This document shows, one piece after another, positions 40,518 to 49,455 of a stretch of 64,000 nucleotides of DNA. Numbering within the stretch: position 1 is the first letter of the stretch; the number at the start of each line of letters is the position of its first letter. This stretch comes from Sphingomonas sp. CROZ-RG-20F-R02-07 (GTDB taxonomy: Bacteria; Pseudomonadota; Alphaproteobacteria; Sphingomonadales; Sphingomonadaceae): NCBI RefSeq assembly GCF_022662335.1, contig NZ_JAKNQJ010000001.1:310001-374000 (forward strand), written 5' to 3'. Under the pieces are notes generated by a model, which ran no database searches, was not told the origin of the DNA, and saw only the letters and a list, made by a program, of their open reading frames with translations. The position numbers and the translations under genes are program-made.

Positions 40518-40888
40518 TCCGCGGGCTCATCACGTCGCACGCCGCCATCGCGCTGATCGCGCCGTACTCGATTGTCGCGTTCGCCAATGCGGCGAGCGAC
40601 ACCAGCGTCGGACCGGCGAACGGTCCCGGCGCGCCGATCGCCGGCACCGTAGGCCAGATCGGCGCGAGTGCGCCGGGCGTCATGGTCGATGTCGAGAAGG
40701 GCGGCATTCCGCGCGTTCGCCTCGGCGGGCCGGTGGGAGCAGGCGACTGGCTGACCAGCGACGCGAACGGCGCGGCCGTCAAGGTTTCCGCCGCCGGCCA
40801 GCGCACGATCGGCCAAGCGCAGCAGCCCGGCGTAGCCGGCGACATCATCGATTATTTGTCCGCGCCGGGCGTGGACGGGGGAGCGTAA
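40514..40888 (+). CDS. DUF2190-type capsid decoration protein
   Basis: 124 residues, ATG overlapping the protease stop. Features of DUF2190-like small capsid proteins: GPGAPIAGTVGQIGASAPGV, VEKGGIPRVRLGGPVGAGDW, LTSDANGAAVKV. These are often decoration or head-fibre proteins beside the major capsid protein. The N terminus resembles a weak hydrophobic segment but is not a clear signal. Confidence 0.75.
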   Translation: MIRGLITSHAAIALIAPYSIVAFANAASDTSVGPANGPGAPIAGTVGQIGASAPGVMVDVEKGGIPRVRLGGPVGAGDWLTSDANGAAVKVSAAGQRTIGQAQQPGVAGDIIDYLSAPGVDGGA

Positions 40889-40891
40889 ATC

Positions 40892-41860
40892 ATGGACCGT
40901 CCTTTCATCGTCGACCCGGTGCTTTCGGCGATCGCCGTCGGCTACCGCAATCCCGCCAGTTTCTACATCGCCGATAGCGTGCTGCCCCGGCAGCAGGTCA
41001 CCGGCGAGAAGTTCAAGTGGACCGAGTACCCGATCGAAGAGAGCTTCAACGTCCCTGATGGGCGTGTCGGCCGGCTCGGTCAGGTGCAGCAGCTGACGTT
41101 CGGCGGCATCGAGCGCGCCAGTGCGGTCGAGGATTTCGGCTTCGACGTTCCGATCCCCAACTCCGATATCGAGGCGGCGGAGAACGCGCGCAAGCTCGGG
41201 CTGAACAGCTTCAACCCCGAGGATCACGCGGTCATGTCGGTGACCGACACGCTGATGAACATCCGCGAAGTCCGGGTGGCGAACATCGTGCACAATCCCG
41301 CCACTTATGCGGTCGGTCGGAAGATGCAGCTTCAGGGCACGAGCCAATTCAGCGACTATGCGAATTCCGACCCGGTCGGCGTTATCAAGACGGGCATGGA
41401 CTCGACGCTGGTGCAGCGGCCGAACACGGCCGTCTTCGGCCGCGCCGGCTGGTCGAAGGTCAGCTCGCACCCCAAGATCGTCAACGCGGTCAAGGGCAAC
41501 GTCACGTCGGCCGGCGTCGTCACGCCCCAGCAGTTCCTGGAGCTGTTCTCGGGCGAAGGGCTCCAGAACGTGTTCATCGGGGATGCCTGGTACAACACCG
41601 GCAAGCCGGGGCAGCCGGTCGCCCTGACGCGCGCCTGGGGCAAGCATCTCGCACTCATTCACATCAACCCGCTGGCGACGCCGGAGTTGGGGGGGATCAC
41701 GTTCGGCCTGACCGCCCAGTACGGGTCGAAGATCGCCGGTCGGATCGAGGACAAGGATGTCGGTCTCCAGGGCGGCATCCGGGTCCGCACCGGCGAGCGC
41801 ATCAAGGAGCTCGTCGTCGCCCAGGATGTCGGCTATTTTCTTCAGGATATCGTCGCATGA
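40892..41860 (+). CDS. Major capsid protein
   Basis: 322 residues, start with GGGGGAG upstream. HK97-like capsid features: FYIADSVLPRQQVTGEKFKW, DFGFDVPIPNSDIEAAENAR, HPKIVNAVKGN, and ITFGLTAQYGSKIAGRIEDK. Located between scaffold and head-completion genes, the standard place. It is the main shell protein; size is typical for a ~37-kb genome. Confidence 0.88.
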   Translation: MDRPFIVDPVLSAIAVGYRNPASFYIADSVLPRQQVTGEKFKWTEYPIEESFNVPDGRVGRLGQVQQLTFGGIERASAVEDFGFDVPIPNSDIEAAENARKLGLNSFNPEDHAVMSVTDTLMNIREVRVANIVHNPATYAVGRKMQLQGTSQFSDYANSDPVGVIKTGMDSTLVQRPNTAVFGRAGWSKVSSHPKIVNAVKGNVTSAGVVTPQQFLELFSGEGLQNVFIGDAWYNTGKPGQPVALTRAWGKHLALIHINPLATPELGGITFGLTAQYGSKIAGRIEDKDVGLQGGIRVRTGERIKELVVAQDVGYFLQDIVA

Positions 41861-42699
41861 GCCGCCCCACGCACTCCACGCGCGGCGGTCACCGCTCCGC
41901 GCTTCTCGCCAGTGCCACTGCGGCCGCCGCCACGCCGGCCGTGCCGGACACCACGCCGCTGCCCTCCGACCAGATCAGCGCGCCCGCCGCGCCGGCCGTC
42001 GAGGCGGCGCCGATCGCCGCGCCCGTCGTGACGGAGACGGTGCCGTTGCCGGTGCCCGAGGCGGCGCCGCGTGATGTCGAGGAACCCGCGGTCTACAAGC
42101 CGCCACTGGTCGAGGTCGACAGCACGATCCCGCTACCATCCGACCAGATGACGCCGCTGGTGTCACCTCTCGGCACGACCGACGTGAGCGCGACGACGCG
42201 AGCGGCGATCGCGGCGGAGGAGGGGCTGTCCGCTGCCGAGGAGGCGGAGACGCGGCGGGACCCCGATTTCGAGCGGGTCAGCGTCGGCGCGGAGGACCGT
42301 CGATCGTTCTTCGACGAGCGCGATCCGGTTCTGGCCGTGAACGGCCGCGGTGGCCGGTTCACCCGTGGCCAAGGCGATCGTGCGATCGACCTCCTCCGCG
42401 ATCAGCTGGAGAGTGCCGGCTACGGCGTCGTGATCCTGTCGGCCGAGACCGTCGATGCGCTTCGCGACGTGCTCGGTATGCACCCGCTGACGATGGAGCC
42501 GCCTACCGAAGAACCCGGCGAAGTGCCGGAGCCCGAGGAGCGGCGCCGCTTCATGGTGTCGGCCGACGTGCATCACGATCGCAAGCACGTGAAGCCGGGT
42601 GGGTTCGTCACCGTCACGCTGGCGGAGTTTAACCGCTACCGCGCCGGCACGTCGATCGCGCCGAGCACCAACTGGTTCGACGGGAAGCTCGTGGTCTGA
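41857..42699 (+). CDS. Hypothetical virion-associated protein, 280 aa
   Basis: ATG overlapping the capsid stop. The first 120 residues are Ala/Pro-rich and contain two copies of PLPSDQ (TTPLPSDQISAP and STIPLPSDQMTP). The C-terminal 130 residues are more ordered (VLAVNGRGGRFTRGQGDRAI, FMVSADVHHDRKHVKPGGFV). It occupies the Mu gp35 position. The flexible N-terminal part suggests a capsid-surface or head-fibre role, which is inferred. Confidence 0.55.
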   Translation: MSRPTHSTRGGHRSALLASATAAAATPAVPDTTPLPSDQISAPAAPAVEAAPIAAPVVTETVPLPVPEAAPRDVEEPAVYKPPLVEVDSTIPLPSDQMTPLVSPLGTTDVSATTRAAIAAEEGLSAAEEAETRRDPDFERVSVGAEDRRSFFDERDPVLAVNGRGGRFTRGQGDRAIDLLRDQLESAGYGVVILSAETVDALRDVLGMHPLTMEPPTEEPGEVPEPEERRRFMVSADVHHDRKHVKPGGFVTVTLAEFNRYRAGTSIAPSTNWFDGKLVV

Positions 42700-43127
42700 T
42701 GCCGTACACGTCGGTCACGGCGCTGGTCGACCGGCTTGGCGAGGACGTGCTGATTCAGCTGACGGATCGCGCGTCCCCGCCTACCGGTGCGATCGTCAGC
42801 AGCGTGGTCGATCAGGCGTTGGCGAATGCCGACGCCGTGATCGATGCGTCGTTGGCGATGCGATATCGGCTGCCGCTGATCGCCGTGCCCGTCGTCGTCG
42901 CCGACCTCGCGCTGTCGATCGCGGCCTACAAGCTCCACCGGTTCGCCCCTGATCCCAAGGTGAAGGACGATTACGACCAGGCGCTGAAGGACCTTGGTGA
43001 CATCGCCGCTGGTCGCAAGAAGCTGGAGCTAGCCGGGATCGAGGCCCCTACGTCCGGCGCAGGCGGCGTCGTGACGACGGATAGGGCGCGCGATTTCACG
43101 CCCGAGAACCTGCACGGCTTCATCTGA
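42699..43127 (+). CDS. Head-tail adaptor, Mu gp36-like (DUF1320)
   Basis: 142 residues with the DUF1320 pattern: YTSVTALVDRLGEDVLIQLT, ALANADAVIDASLAMRYRLP, VVADLALSIAAYKLHRFAP. It forms part of the connector between portal and tail. Ends overlapping the next ATG by one base (TGATG). Confidence 0.87.
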   Translation: MPYTSVTALVDRLGEDVLIQLTDRASPPTGAIVSSVVDQALANADAVIDASLAMRYRLPLIAVPVVVADLALSIAAYKLHRFAPDPKVKDDYDQALKDLGDIAAGRKKLELAGIEAPTSGAGGVVTTDRARDFTPENLHGFI

Positions 43128-43555
43128 TGGAGACGGTGCGGGATCGGCTGGAAGCGATCCCGGCGTTGGCCGGGCGCATTCAGGGCGCTGCCAAGCTGGC
43201 GCAGCTGACGCAGGCGGGCGCGGCGGTCCAAGCGAACACCGCGGCCTTCGTGCTGCCGCTCGGTTTGCGCGGCGGCAAGGCGGACGCGGTCAGCGGCATG
43301 TTCCGGCAGTCGATCGACCGGCTTGTGGGGGTGGTGCTGATGGTGCGCAACTTGGGCGACGCGACCGGCGAGAAGGCGTTCGCCGAGCTCGATCCGATGA
43401 TCGAGGCGGTGATCGAGGCGCTCGCCGGCTGGGCGCCGGACGAAGCGATCGGCGTCTACGTCCTCGCCCGCGGCGAGCTCGTCAGCATCTCGGCCGGGAC
43501 CATCACCTACCAGCTCGATTTCGCTCTTGATGACCAACTGAGGATCGCACGATGA
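43127..43555 (+). CDS. Tail terminator/Mu gp37-like protein
   Basis: 142 residues matching gp37: METVRDRLEAIPALAGRIQG, AAFVLPLGLRGGKADAVSGM, DRLVGVVLMVRNLGD, YQLDFALDD at the C terminus. It probably caps the tail tube at the head side. Overlaps the next gene by 4 bp. Confidence 0.82.
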   Translation: METVRDRLEAIPALAGRIQGAAKLAQLTQAGAAVQANTAAFVLPLGLRGGKADAVSGMFRQSIDRLVGVVLMVRNLGDATGEKAFAELDPMIEAVIEALAGWAPDEAIGVYVLARGELVSISAGTITYQLDFALDDQLRIAR

Positions 43556-43764
43556 AGAAGAACGACGACGCCCCTCCCGAGATGGAGCAGCCCCGCACCG
43601 GCGGCAGCTTCATTCGCCAGGGGGATGGCACGCTGAAGATGGTCGAGGGCGCGATCGCCGACGATGAAGCGGCGCCCGATGCCGCGCCCGTCACCGACCC
43701 GGCGCCTGACGCCGAGCCGCCGGCTGACGCTGGCGCACCTGTCACCGACCAGAACAAGGGCTGA
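43552..43764 (+). CDS. Small acidic phage protein, 70 aa
   Basis: ATG at 43552 overlapping the upstream stop. The product begins KKNDDAPPEMEQPRTGGSFI and ends in a Pro/Ala/Asp-rich tail (DPAPDAEPPADAGAP). It corresponds in place to the small genes after gp37 in Mu. Disordered; function unknown. Confidence 0.6.
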   Translation: MKKNDDAPPEMEQPRTGGSFIRQGDGTLKMVEGAIADDEAAPDAAPVTDPAPDAEPPADAGAPVTDQNKG

Positions 43765-43769
43765 TTGGC

Positions 43770-44708
43770 ATGGACCCGATCAAGTGGAAGTCGAAGATCA
43801 TCCTCGTGAAGCCGGAGGGTGCCACATACGGCATCGATCCAACGCCGACCGGCGCGGCCAACGCCATGCTGCTGACCGATGTTCAGCTTCAGCCGATGGA
43901 AGGCGAGGATGTCAGCCGTAATTTGGAGCTGCCGTATCTCGGTGCCCAGGAGACGATCCCGGCGGGCCTGCGCGCAGTGCTGACCGGCACCTTCGAGCTG
44001 GTCGGCTCCGGCGCCGCAGGAACCGCCCCGGCGTGGGGGCCGCTCGCGCGTGCGTGCGGCATCGCAGAGGTGCTGACGCCGGGCACGCAGGTCGATTATT
44101 CTCCGGTCAGCGACAATCACGAAAGCGTCACCGCCTACTTCCAGATCGGCCCGTCCCTGCACGTCCTCCTGGGCGCGCGAGGCACCGCGGTCTGCACCCT
44201 GAACGCCCAGGGCATTCCGATCGTGCGCGTGACGCTCACCGGCCTGTTCACCCGGCCCGGCGACCAAGCGCGCCCCGTGCCGGACTATTCGGCGTGGCAA
44301 GGCCCCCAGATCGCGAGCAAGGCCAATACGCCCACCTTCACGATCGCCGGTGCGCCTTTCGTCCTGCGCTCCTACGAGCTGAATATCGGCAACGACGTGC
44401 AGCCGCGTCTCCTGGTCGGCGCGGAGCGCATTGTGATCGTGGACCGTGCAGAGGCGCTGAGCGTGACCGTCGAGGCGGTGCCCTATGCGTCGTATAACCC
44501 GTTCGCGATCGCCGAGCAGCGCACTCGCCAGGCCGTCGTCCTGCAGCACGGCACGATCGTCGGTCGTCGGGTAAGGGTCACGATCCCCACTGCCCAGCAG
44601 AAACGCCCGTCCGGCGTGCAGCAGAACCAGAACATCGCCGAATGGCCGCTCGCCTTCACGCCGTTGCCGACGCTTGGCGATGACCAGTGGAAGATCACGC
44701 TCACTTAA
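43770..44708 (+). CDS. Major tail tube protein, siphovirus type
   Basis: 312 residues. Tail-tube features: KWKSKIILVKPEGATYGIDP, NLELPYLGAQETIPAGLRAV, GTAVCTLNAQGIPIVRVTLT, SYELNIGNDVQPRLLVGAER, QNQNIAEWPLAFTP. It is followed by a frameshifted chaperone and tape measure and has no sheath gene nearby, so the tail is long and non-contractile. Confidence 0.83.
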   Translation: MDPIKWKSKIILVKPEGATYGIDPTPTGAANAMLLTDVQLQPMEGEDVSRNLELPYLGAQETIPAGLRAVLTGTFELVGSGAAGTAPAWGPLARACGIAEVLTPGTQVDYSPVSDNHESVTAYFQIGPSLHVLLGARGTAVCTLNAQGIPIVRVTLTGLFTRPGDQARPVPDYSAWQGPQIASKANTPTFTIAGAPFVLRSYELNIGNDVQPRLLVGAERIVIVDRAEALSVTVEAVPYASYNPFAIAEQRTRQAVVLQHGTIVGRRVRVTIPTAQQKRPSGVQQNQNIAEWPLAFTPLPTLGDDQWKITLT

Positions 44709-44719
44709 AGGAAACGTCC

Positions 44720-45058
44720 ATGTTCAAGCTCGAAACCGCCCCCCGCTTTACCCACGGCGTTACCGTCCAGGTCCCCGTCGATGGCGGGTTCGAAGGGCAG
44801 ACCTTCAAGGCCACCTATCAGACGCTCGGTATCGCCGAGCTCGCCCAGTATGATTTCAACGACGACGCGCAGGGAGCGACCTCGACCGCGTTCTTGCGCA
44901 AGGTCCTCGTCGGTTTCGAGGACGTGCAGGGTGATGACGGGCAGGTGATGCCCTATTCGGACCGCGCACGCGACGCGCTGATCGATATGCCCTTCGTCCG
45001 CGTGCCGCTCACGCAGACCTATTTTGCGGCGGTTTCGAAGGCTCAGTTGGGAAACTGA
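44720..45058 (+). CDS. Tail assembly chaperone, short form (gpG-like)
   Basis: 112 residues from the ATG at 44720, chosen for AAAGGAA 9 bases upstream and because earlier starts overlap the tube gene. Acidic alpha/beta protein (TYQTLGIAELAQYDFNDDAQ). It ends at TGA 45056-45058, which sits directly after a slippery heptamer. Most ribosomes should stop here, giving the short form that binds the tape measure. Confidence 0.82.
   Translation: MFKLETAPRFTHGVTVQVPVDGGFEGQTFKATYQTLGIAELAQYDFNDDAQGATSTAFLRKVLVGFEDVQGDDGQVMPYSDRARDALIDMPFVRVPLTQTYFAAVSKAQLGN
45049..45055 (+). promoter_or_regulatory. -1 frameshift slippery site GGGAAAC
   Basis: The heptamer G-GGA-AAC fits the X-XXY-YYZ rule in the chaperone frame, one codon before its stop. 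A -1 slip puts ribosomes into an open frame that reaches 45411. Lambda uses GGGAAAG at the same point of its G/GT genes. Downstream G/C-rich sequence may form the stimulating structure. Confidence 0.85.
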
Positions 45059-45411
45059 AGGCGGCTGCGCGGATTTGGGCACTTGGCGGGGCGCCTGATC
45101 TCGCGGAGGCGGCTGGTGACGCCCAGGAGTTCGGCGCGCCGGCCGAGGTGATCGCCAGCCTGGAGGCGGAGCCGGAAGGTTTCGGTGTGTGGCCGGTCAA
45201 CATGCCGATCGTGGATGCCTTCCTGTCGGTGTGCAGCCAATGGCGGACCACTGGCCTCGCCGATGGTCGGGTGCTCTGGCACGGGCTCGATTACACCGCG
45301 GTGAAGGTCGGGCTCGAACAGGGCGACCTCACTATCTCGCCCGCCGACTGGTCCGCCTTCCGCCTGATGGAACGCGTGGCCGCGTCCGCGCTGAACGGCA
45401 ACCGAGGGTAG
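45055..45411 (+). CDS. Tail assembly chaperone extension (gpT-like, -1 frame)
   Basis: No good independent start serves this frame; it is open from upstream of the slippery site. Frameshifting gives a fusion of about 230 residues (112 + 118). The extension reads LKAAARIWALGGAPDLAEAA and contains WPVNMPIVDAFLSVCSQWRT. An ATG at 45148 could start a shorter product but lacks a ribosome site. In lambda the long form bridges tape measure and tube proteins. Confidence 0.8.
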   Translation: MKAAARIWALGGAPDLAEAAGDAQEFGAPAEVIASLEAEPEGFGVWPVNMPIVDAFLSVCSQWRTTGLADGRVLWHGLDYTAVKVGLEQGDLTISPADWSAFRLMERVAASALNGNRG

Positions 45412-45420
45412 CTTTCGACA

Positions 45421-48400
45421 ATGCTGAAAACCTCTCTTCTAATCACCGGCGACGCGTCGGTTGCGCGCAAGGAAGTGGAGGACCTTGTCACGAGCGTGCG
45501 GACGCTCGCCACCGGCGCGAAGGCCACCGCCGCCCCCGTCGCCGAACTCGATCAGGCGCAGCGCGGTGCCGCCGGCAGTGCGCGCGAGCTAGGCGGCGCG
45601 TCGGCTGCCGTCACGAAGGTGCAGAATGGCGTCGCCGCCGCAGGGGAGGCGGCGTCGGCCGCCATCGCCGAGATGAGCGCGTCGCAATTGGCGGCGGCAG
45701 CCGGCGCGCGCGAGCTGACGCAGGCGCTTGGCGCGGCGGAGGCTGCGCAAGCGGCGTCCGTCGCCGAGATGCGGCAGGGTGCCGCCGCGCAGGCTGCGGT
45801 GAATGCGTCGATGGTCGAATTGTCCGTGCGTGCCGGGCAGCTGGGCGCGATGCTCGCCGCCGTCGCCACCGCCAGCGCCCAATCCGGCGCAGCGTCGAAT
45901 CAGAACGCGTCCTCGCAAACGCGGGCCGCCAGCGGCGCATCGGAGTATGCGGCCCAGCTCGCGCGCCTGAAGGCGCAGCTCGATCCAGCGGCCGAGGCTC
46001 AGCGCCGGCTTGCCCAAGCGACCGACCTGCTCGACACCGCGTTCCAGCGCGGCGACATAACCCAGGAGCAATACGCGCTCGGGTTGAAACAGGCGACCGC
46101 CGCCGCGCACGGCCATGCCGAGGGCAGCATGCGCATGGGCGCGTCGGGCATGATCGCCGAACACGTGGTGCGATCGTTCTCGGATTCGGTCGCCGCCGGG
46201 CAGTCGCCGGTGCGGGCCATGACCATGGAGATGGGCCGCGTCACCGAAGCGATGACGATGTGGGCGGCGCAGTCGGGCAAGACCGAAGGCGCGATCGGCC
46301 GGGTTGCCGGCTTCCTCGGCGGCCCCTGGGGTCTCGCCGTCAGCGTCGGTATCGCCGTCCTCACTCCGCTGATCGGCAAGCTCTTCGAGACGGAGGGCGC
46401 GGCCGACGCAGCCAAAGACGCCCTGAAGAATTTCGCCGAGCATCAAAACGACATCGGCAACTTCATCGACAAGACGACGGGCAAGCTGATCGCCCAAAAT
46501 GCGGCGTTGATCCAGAACGCGACGCTGATGCGCCGGCAGGGTGCGACCGCTGCCGACAAGGCATCGCTCGACCAGGGCAAGCAAGGCTTCGACGCGGCTG
46601 ATGCGGCGCTGAAGAAGAACGTCCAGACATTCTACAATCCCACGACGCTTAGCTTTCAACAGACCGACAACAGCGGCCTGAAATATGCGATCGACAGCGC
46701 CAACGGGAGCGTCGTGCGCCTTTCGCAGAACCTGAACGCGCTTGCATCGAGCGATCCCAAGTTCAAGCCGCTCGCTGACCAGGTGTCGGGTTTTGCCGCC
46801 CAGGCCGCGTTTGCGAACCAGAACAGCCGAAAGCTACGGGGCGAGATCACGGAGCTGGCCGACGCCCAGCGCAACGGCAGCGTTGCGACCGTCGCCAGCG
46901 TCAAGGCGCAGGCAGATGCGGCTGCCGCCAGCGATGCCGTGTCGAAGGCCCAAGCCCACCTGAACGATGTCGATACCCAAGCTGCCGATATCGAACGGAT
47001 GGCTTATGGCCCGGAAAAGATCGCCGCACTTGCCAAATATAAGGCGGCCCGGATCGATGCCCTGAACGCAGTCGAGTCCGCAAAAGAGGCGGCGAAGAAG
47101 AAGCGAAAGAAGAAGGAGCGCAAGCCGGCCGACACCACGTCGTTCACGGCAGGCGTCAGCAACGACATCAATTCGCTTGTCGCGCAGTTCACCGATGCGC
47201 CGACGTTCGTCGAAAAGGCCCGGGCGGCAGTAGCACGTCTCGACAAGGATATTGCCGAGCTTTCGAAGAAGAAGCCGCCCAGTTTCCAGACCCTGATCGA
47301 TCAGGCGACGGCGGCCAAGGCCGTCATCCAGGCCAACCTGACGAAGCCCTACGACGACTATATCCGCGAGCAGAGCCGCTCCTACGAGGTGCTGAAGCTC
47401 CAGGCGTTGGGATTGGACGATCAGGCCAAGGCGCTGGAGCAGATCAACGCACTGGAGCAAAAGCAGGGCAAGCTGTCCGACGAAGCAAAGGATGGCATTC
47501 TCGCGAGCGTCCAGGCGGTTCGTGCCGAGCAGCGCGAGCTGGAAATCCGAAACGCGCTTAACGCCAAGTATGTGACTGAGGTTGGCAGCATCAAGTCTGC
47601 GATCGAGGACGCGAGCCAGGCATTCGTGCGTGGCGACCTTGGTCAATTCCTGAAGACGCCCTCCAAGCTGATCGACGCGTTCCAGACGCTCCAGGGACAG
47701 CAGCTGTTCGACAAGCTGTTCGACGGCGCGTTCCGCGACCTTCAGGATCAGGCGAACGGCACGTCGATTGTGAAGGATGCCGCGAAGCGTTTTTCGACAG
47801 CCGTCGATGACGTGAGCGCGCGAAGCAAGGCTACTGCCGAGGCGGTCGCCGCCTTCCGCTCGCCGGTCCAGGACGCGACCTCGGCACTGGGCGGCTTCGT
47901 CGCCGCGCTTCGTTCGGCTGCGAACAACGTCGCCGGCACGGCCGCCTCGCCTGACCTCGCCAGCCAGCTCGCGCAGGGCAATAACGTGGATGGATCGATC
48001 TCCGTCCCCGGCGACATCGTCGTAACGGCCAACAAGCTGCTGAAGCCCGCCGCTGCCCAGCCCGACACGGCGAAGCCGGACTATCTCGTCAGCGCGATGC
48101 AGAAGGTCGCGGCCAGCGTCACGGGGCTCTTCACCAATCACGACACGGCAGAGCGCCTAGGCGCATCGATCGGCAAATATGCCGGCAAGGGGCTAGAGGG
48201 GGCTGCTACCGGGTCGATGGTCGCCGGTATCGGAAAGACGATCGGCATCAATCTGAGTTCGTCGGGTTCGCAACTCGGCGGCGCTGTCGGCGGCATTTTG
48301 GGCAGCATCAAGGGCGTCACCGCCGCGCTTGGTCCCCTCGGTTCTGCAATCGCGCCCGTCCTGAGCGTCGTCGGCGGCCTGGTTGGAAAGCTATTCGCGC

Positions 48401-49455
48401 CGAAGGCGCAGCCGGGCGGCGTTACCGTTTCTGCCGTCAACGGCTCGGCCGGCGTGTCAGGCACGGTTGGGAGCGACGCCGCCGGGATCAAGGCGGGCAA
48501 CAGTCTCGGCGCCAGCGTGTCCTCCGGCGTGAACCAGATCGCGCAGCAGCTGGGCGGCACGATCGGCGCGTTCGCCGTCGAGATCGGCAAGTACAAGGAT
48601 GATCTCCGCGTCAACGTGAACGGCAAGGCGTTGGGCGGGGTGAAGGGCTCAGGTGCGGTCGGCTTCGGAGACGACGAAACCGCCGCCGTCTCTTATGCCA
48701 TTTCGCAGGCGATCGCGCAGGGCGCAGTGCAGGGGCTCGATCAGGCGGTCCAGCGCGCCCTGGGATCATCGACCGATACGCAGAAAGCGCTGTCCGAGGC
48801 GCTCGGCGTCAAGAACCTGGAGATCCTCTTAGGCGGCGTTCAAGCCTCGCTGAAGGCCACTTTCGACGCCGAGGCGGCCAGTGCCAAGGAGCGGCTGCGC
48901 TTGGCCCAGACTTACGGCCTGGACATCGTTGCCACTGAAAAAGCGAACGCAGACTCTCTCACCAAGCTGATGGCTTCGACCTTGAAACAGCAGGTCGGCT
49001 CGCTCCAGACGCTTATCACCGACATGACTAGCGGCAGCCTATTCGAAGGCACTGCCATGGAGAAGATCACCGCGATCAACGCCCAGATCGTGAAGGCGAA
49101 GGCGGACCTGGACGCCGGTGTTGATGGCGCTGCCGACACGCTGGCGAAGCTCTACCAGGACAAGCTTTCCGCTTCGAAGGATGCGTACGGTACGACCGAC
49201 GCCTATGCGGCCGACCGCACCGCCACGCTGAACGATGCGCAGGCGGCGGTTGCGAAGGCGAATGCGCAGATACTGGCGGCGGCTGGCCAGAACCAGAGCG
49301 ACCCTGCGCTCACGACCACGAACGCGGCGCTGGACGAGAACAACGACCAGAACGCGCAGATCATCGCGGCGCTCAACACCGCGAACAGCCTGCTCGCGGG
49401 CACGTCGGCCGGCGCCGCGAAGAGCTTCAATCTCGCCAGCCTGGCGACGGTCTGA
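45421..49455 (+). CDS. Tail tape measure protein
   Basis: 1344 residues, the second-largest gene of the phage, directly after the chaperones. Long Ala-rich coiled coils dominate (ARELGGASAAVTKVQNGVAA, ARELTQALGAAEAAQAASVA). Two hydrophobic membrane-like segments occur near residues 300-320 (GGPWGLAVSVGIAVLTPLIG) and 955-995 (GGILGSIKGVTAALGPLGSA), plus a Lys-rich KKKRKKKERKP. At about 0.15 nm per residue the tail would be roughly 200 nm. It also helps DNA cross the inner membrane. Confidence 0.92.
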   Translation: MLKTSLLITGDASVARKEVEDLVTSVRTLATGAKATAAPVAELDQAQRGAAGSARELGGASAAVTKVQNGVAAAGEAASAAIAEMSASQLAAAAGARELTQALGAAEAAQAASVAEMRQGAAAQAAVNASMVELSVRAGQLGAMLAAVATASAQSGAASNQNASSQTRAASGASEYAAQLARLKAQLDPAAEAQRRLAQATDLLDTAFQRGDITQEQYALGLKQATAAAHGHAEGSMRMGASGMIAEHVVRSFSDSVAAGQSPVRAMTMEMGRVTEAMTMWAAQSGKTEGAIGRVAGFLGGPWGLAVSVGIAVLTPLIGKLFETEGAADAAKDALKNFAEHQNDIGNFIDKTTGKLIAQNAALIQNATLMRRQGATAADKASLDQGKQGFDAADAALKKNVQTFYNPTTLSFQQTDNSGLKYAIDSANGSVVRLSQNLNALASSDPKFKPLADQVSGFAAQAAFANQNSRKLRGEITELADAQRNGSVATVASVKAQADAAAASDAVSKAQAHLNDVDTQAADIERMAYGPEKIAALAKYKAARIDALNAVESAKEAAKKKRKKKERKPADTTSFTAGVSNDINSLVAQFTDAPTFVEKARAAVARLDKDIAELSKKKPPSFQTLIDQATAAKAVIQANLTKPYDDYIREQSRSYEVLKLQALGLDDQAKALEQINALEQKQGKLSDEAKDGILASVQAVRAEQRELEIRNALNAKYVTEVGSIKSAIEDASQAFVRGDLGQFLKTPSKLIDAFQTLQGQQLFDKLFDGAFRDLQDQANGTSIVKDAAKRFSTAVDDVSARSKATAEAVAAFRSPVQDATSALGGFVAALRSAANNVAGTAASPDLASQLAQGNNVDGSISVPGDIVVTANKLLKPAAAQPDTAKPDYLVSAMQKVAASVTGLFTNHDTAERLGASIGKYAGKGLEGAATGSMVAGIGKTIGINLSSSGSQLGGAVGGILGSIKGVTAALGPLGSAIAPVLSVVGGLVGKLFAPKAQPGGVTVSAVNGSAGVSGTVGSDAAGIKAGNSLGASVSSGVNQIAQQLGGTIGAFAVEIGKYKDDLRVNVNGKALGGVKGSGAVGFGDDETAAVSYAISQAIAQGAVQGLDQAVQRALGSSTDTQKALSEALGVKNLEILLGGVQASLKATFDAEAASAKERLRLAQTYGLDIVATEKANADSLTKLMASTLKQQVGSLQTLITDMTSGSLFEGTAMEKITAINAQIVKAKADLDAGVDGAADTLAKLYQDKLSASKDAYGTTDAYAADRTATLNDAQAAVAKANAQILAAAGQNQSDPALTTTNAALDENNDQNAQIIAALNTANSLLAGTSAGAAKSFNLASLATV

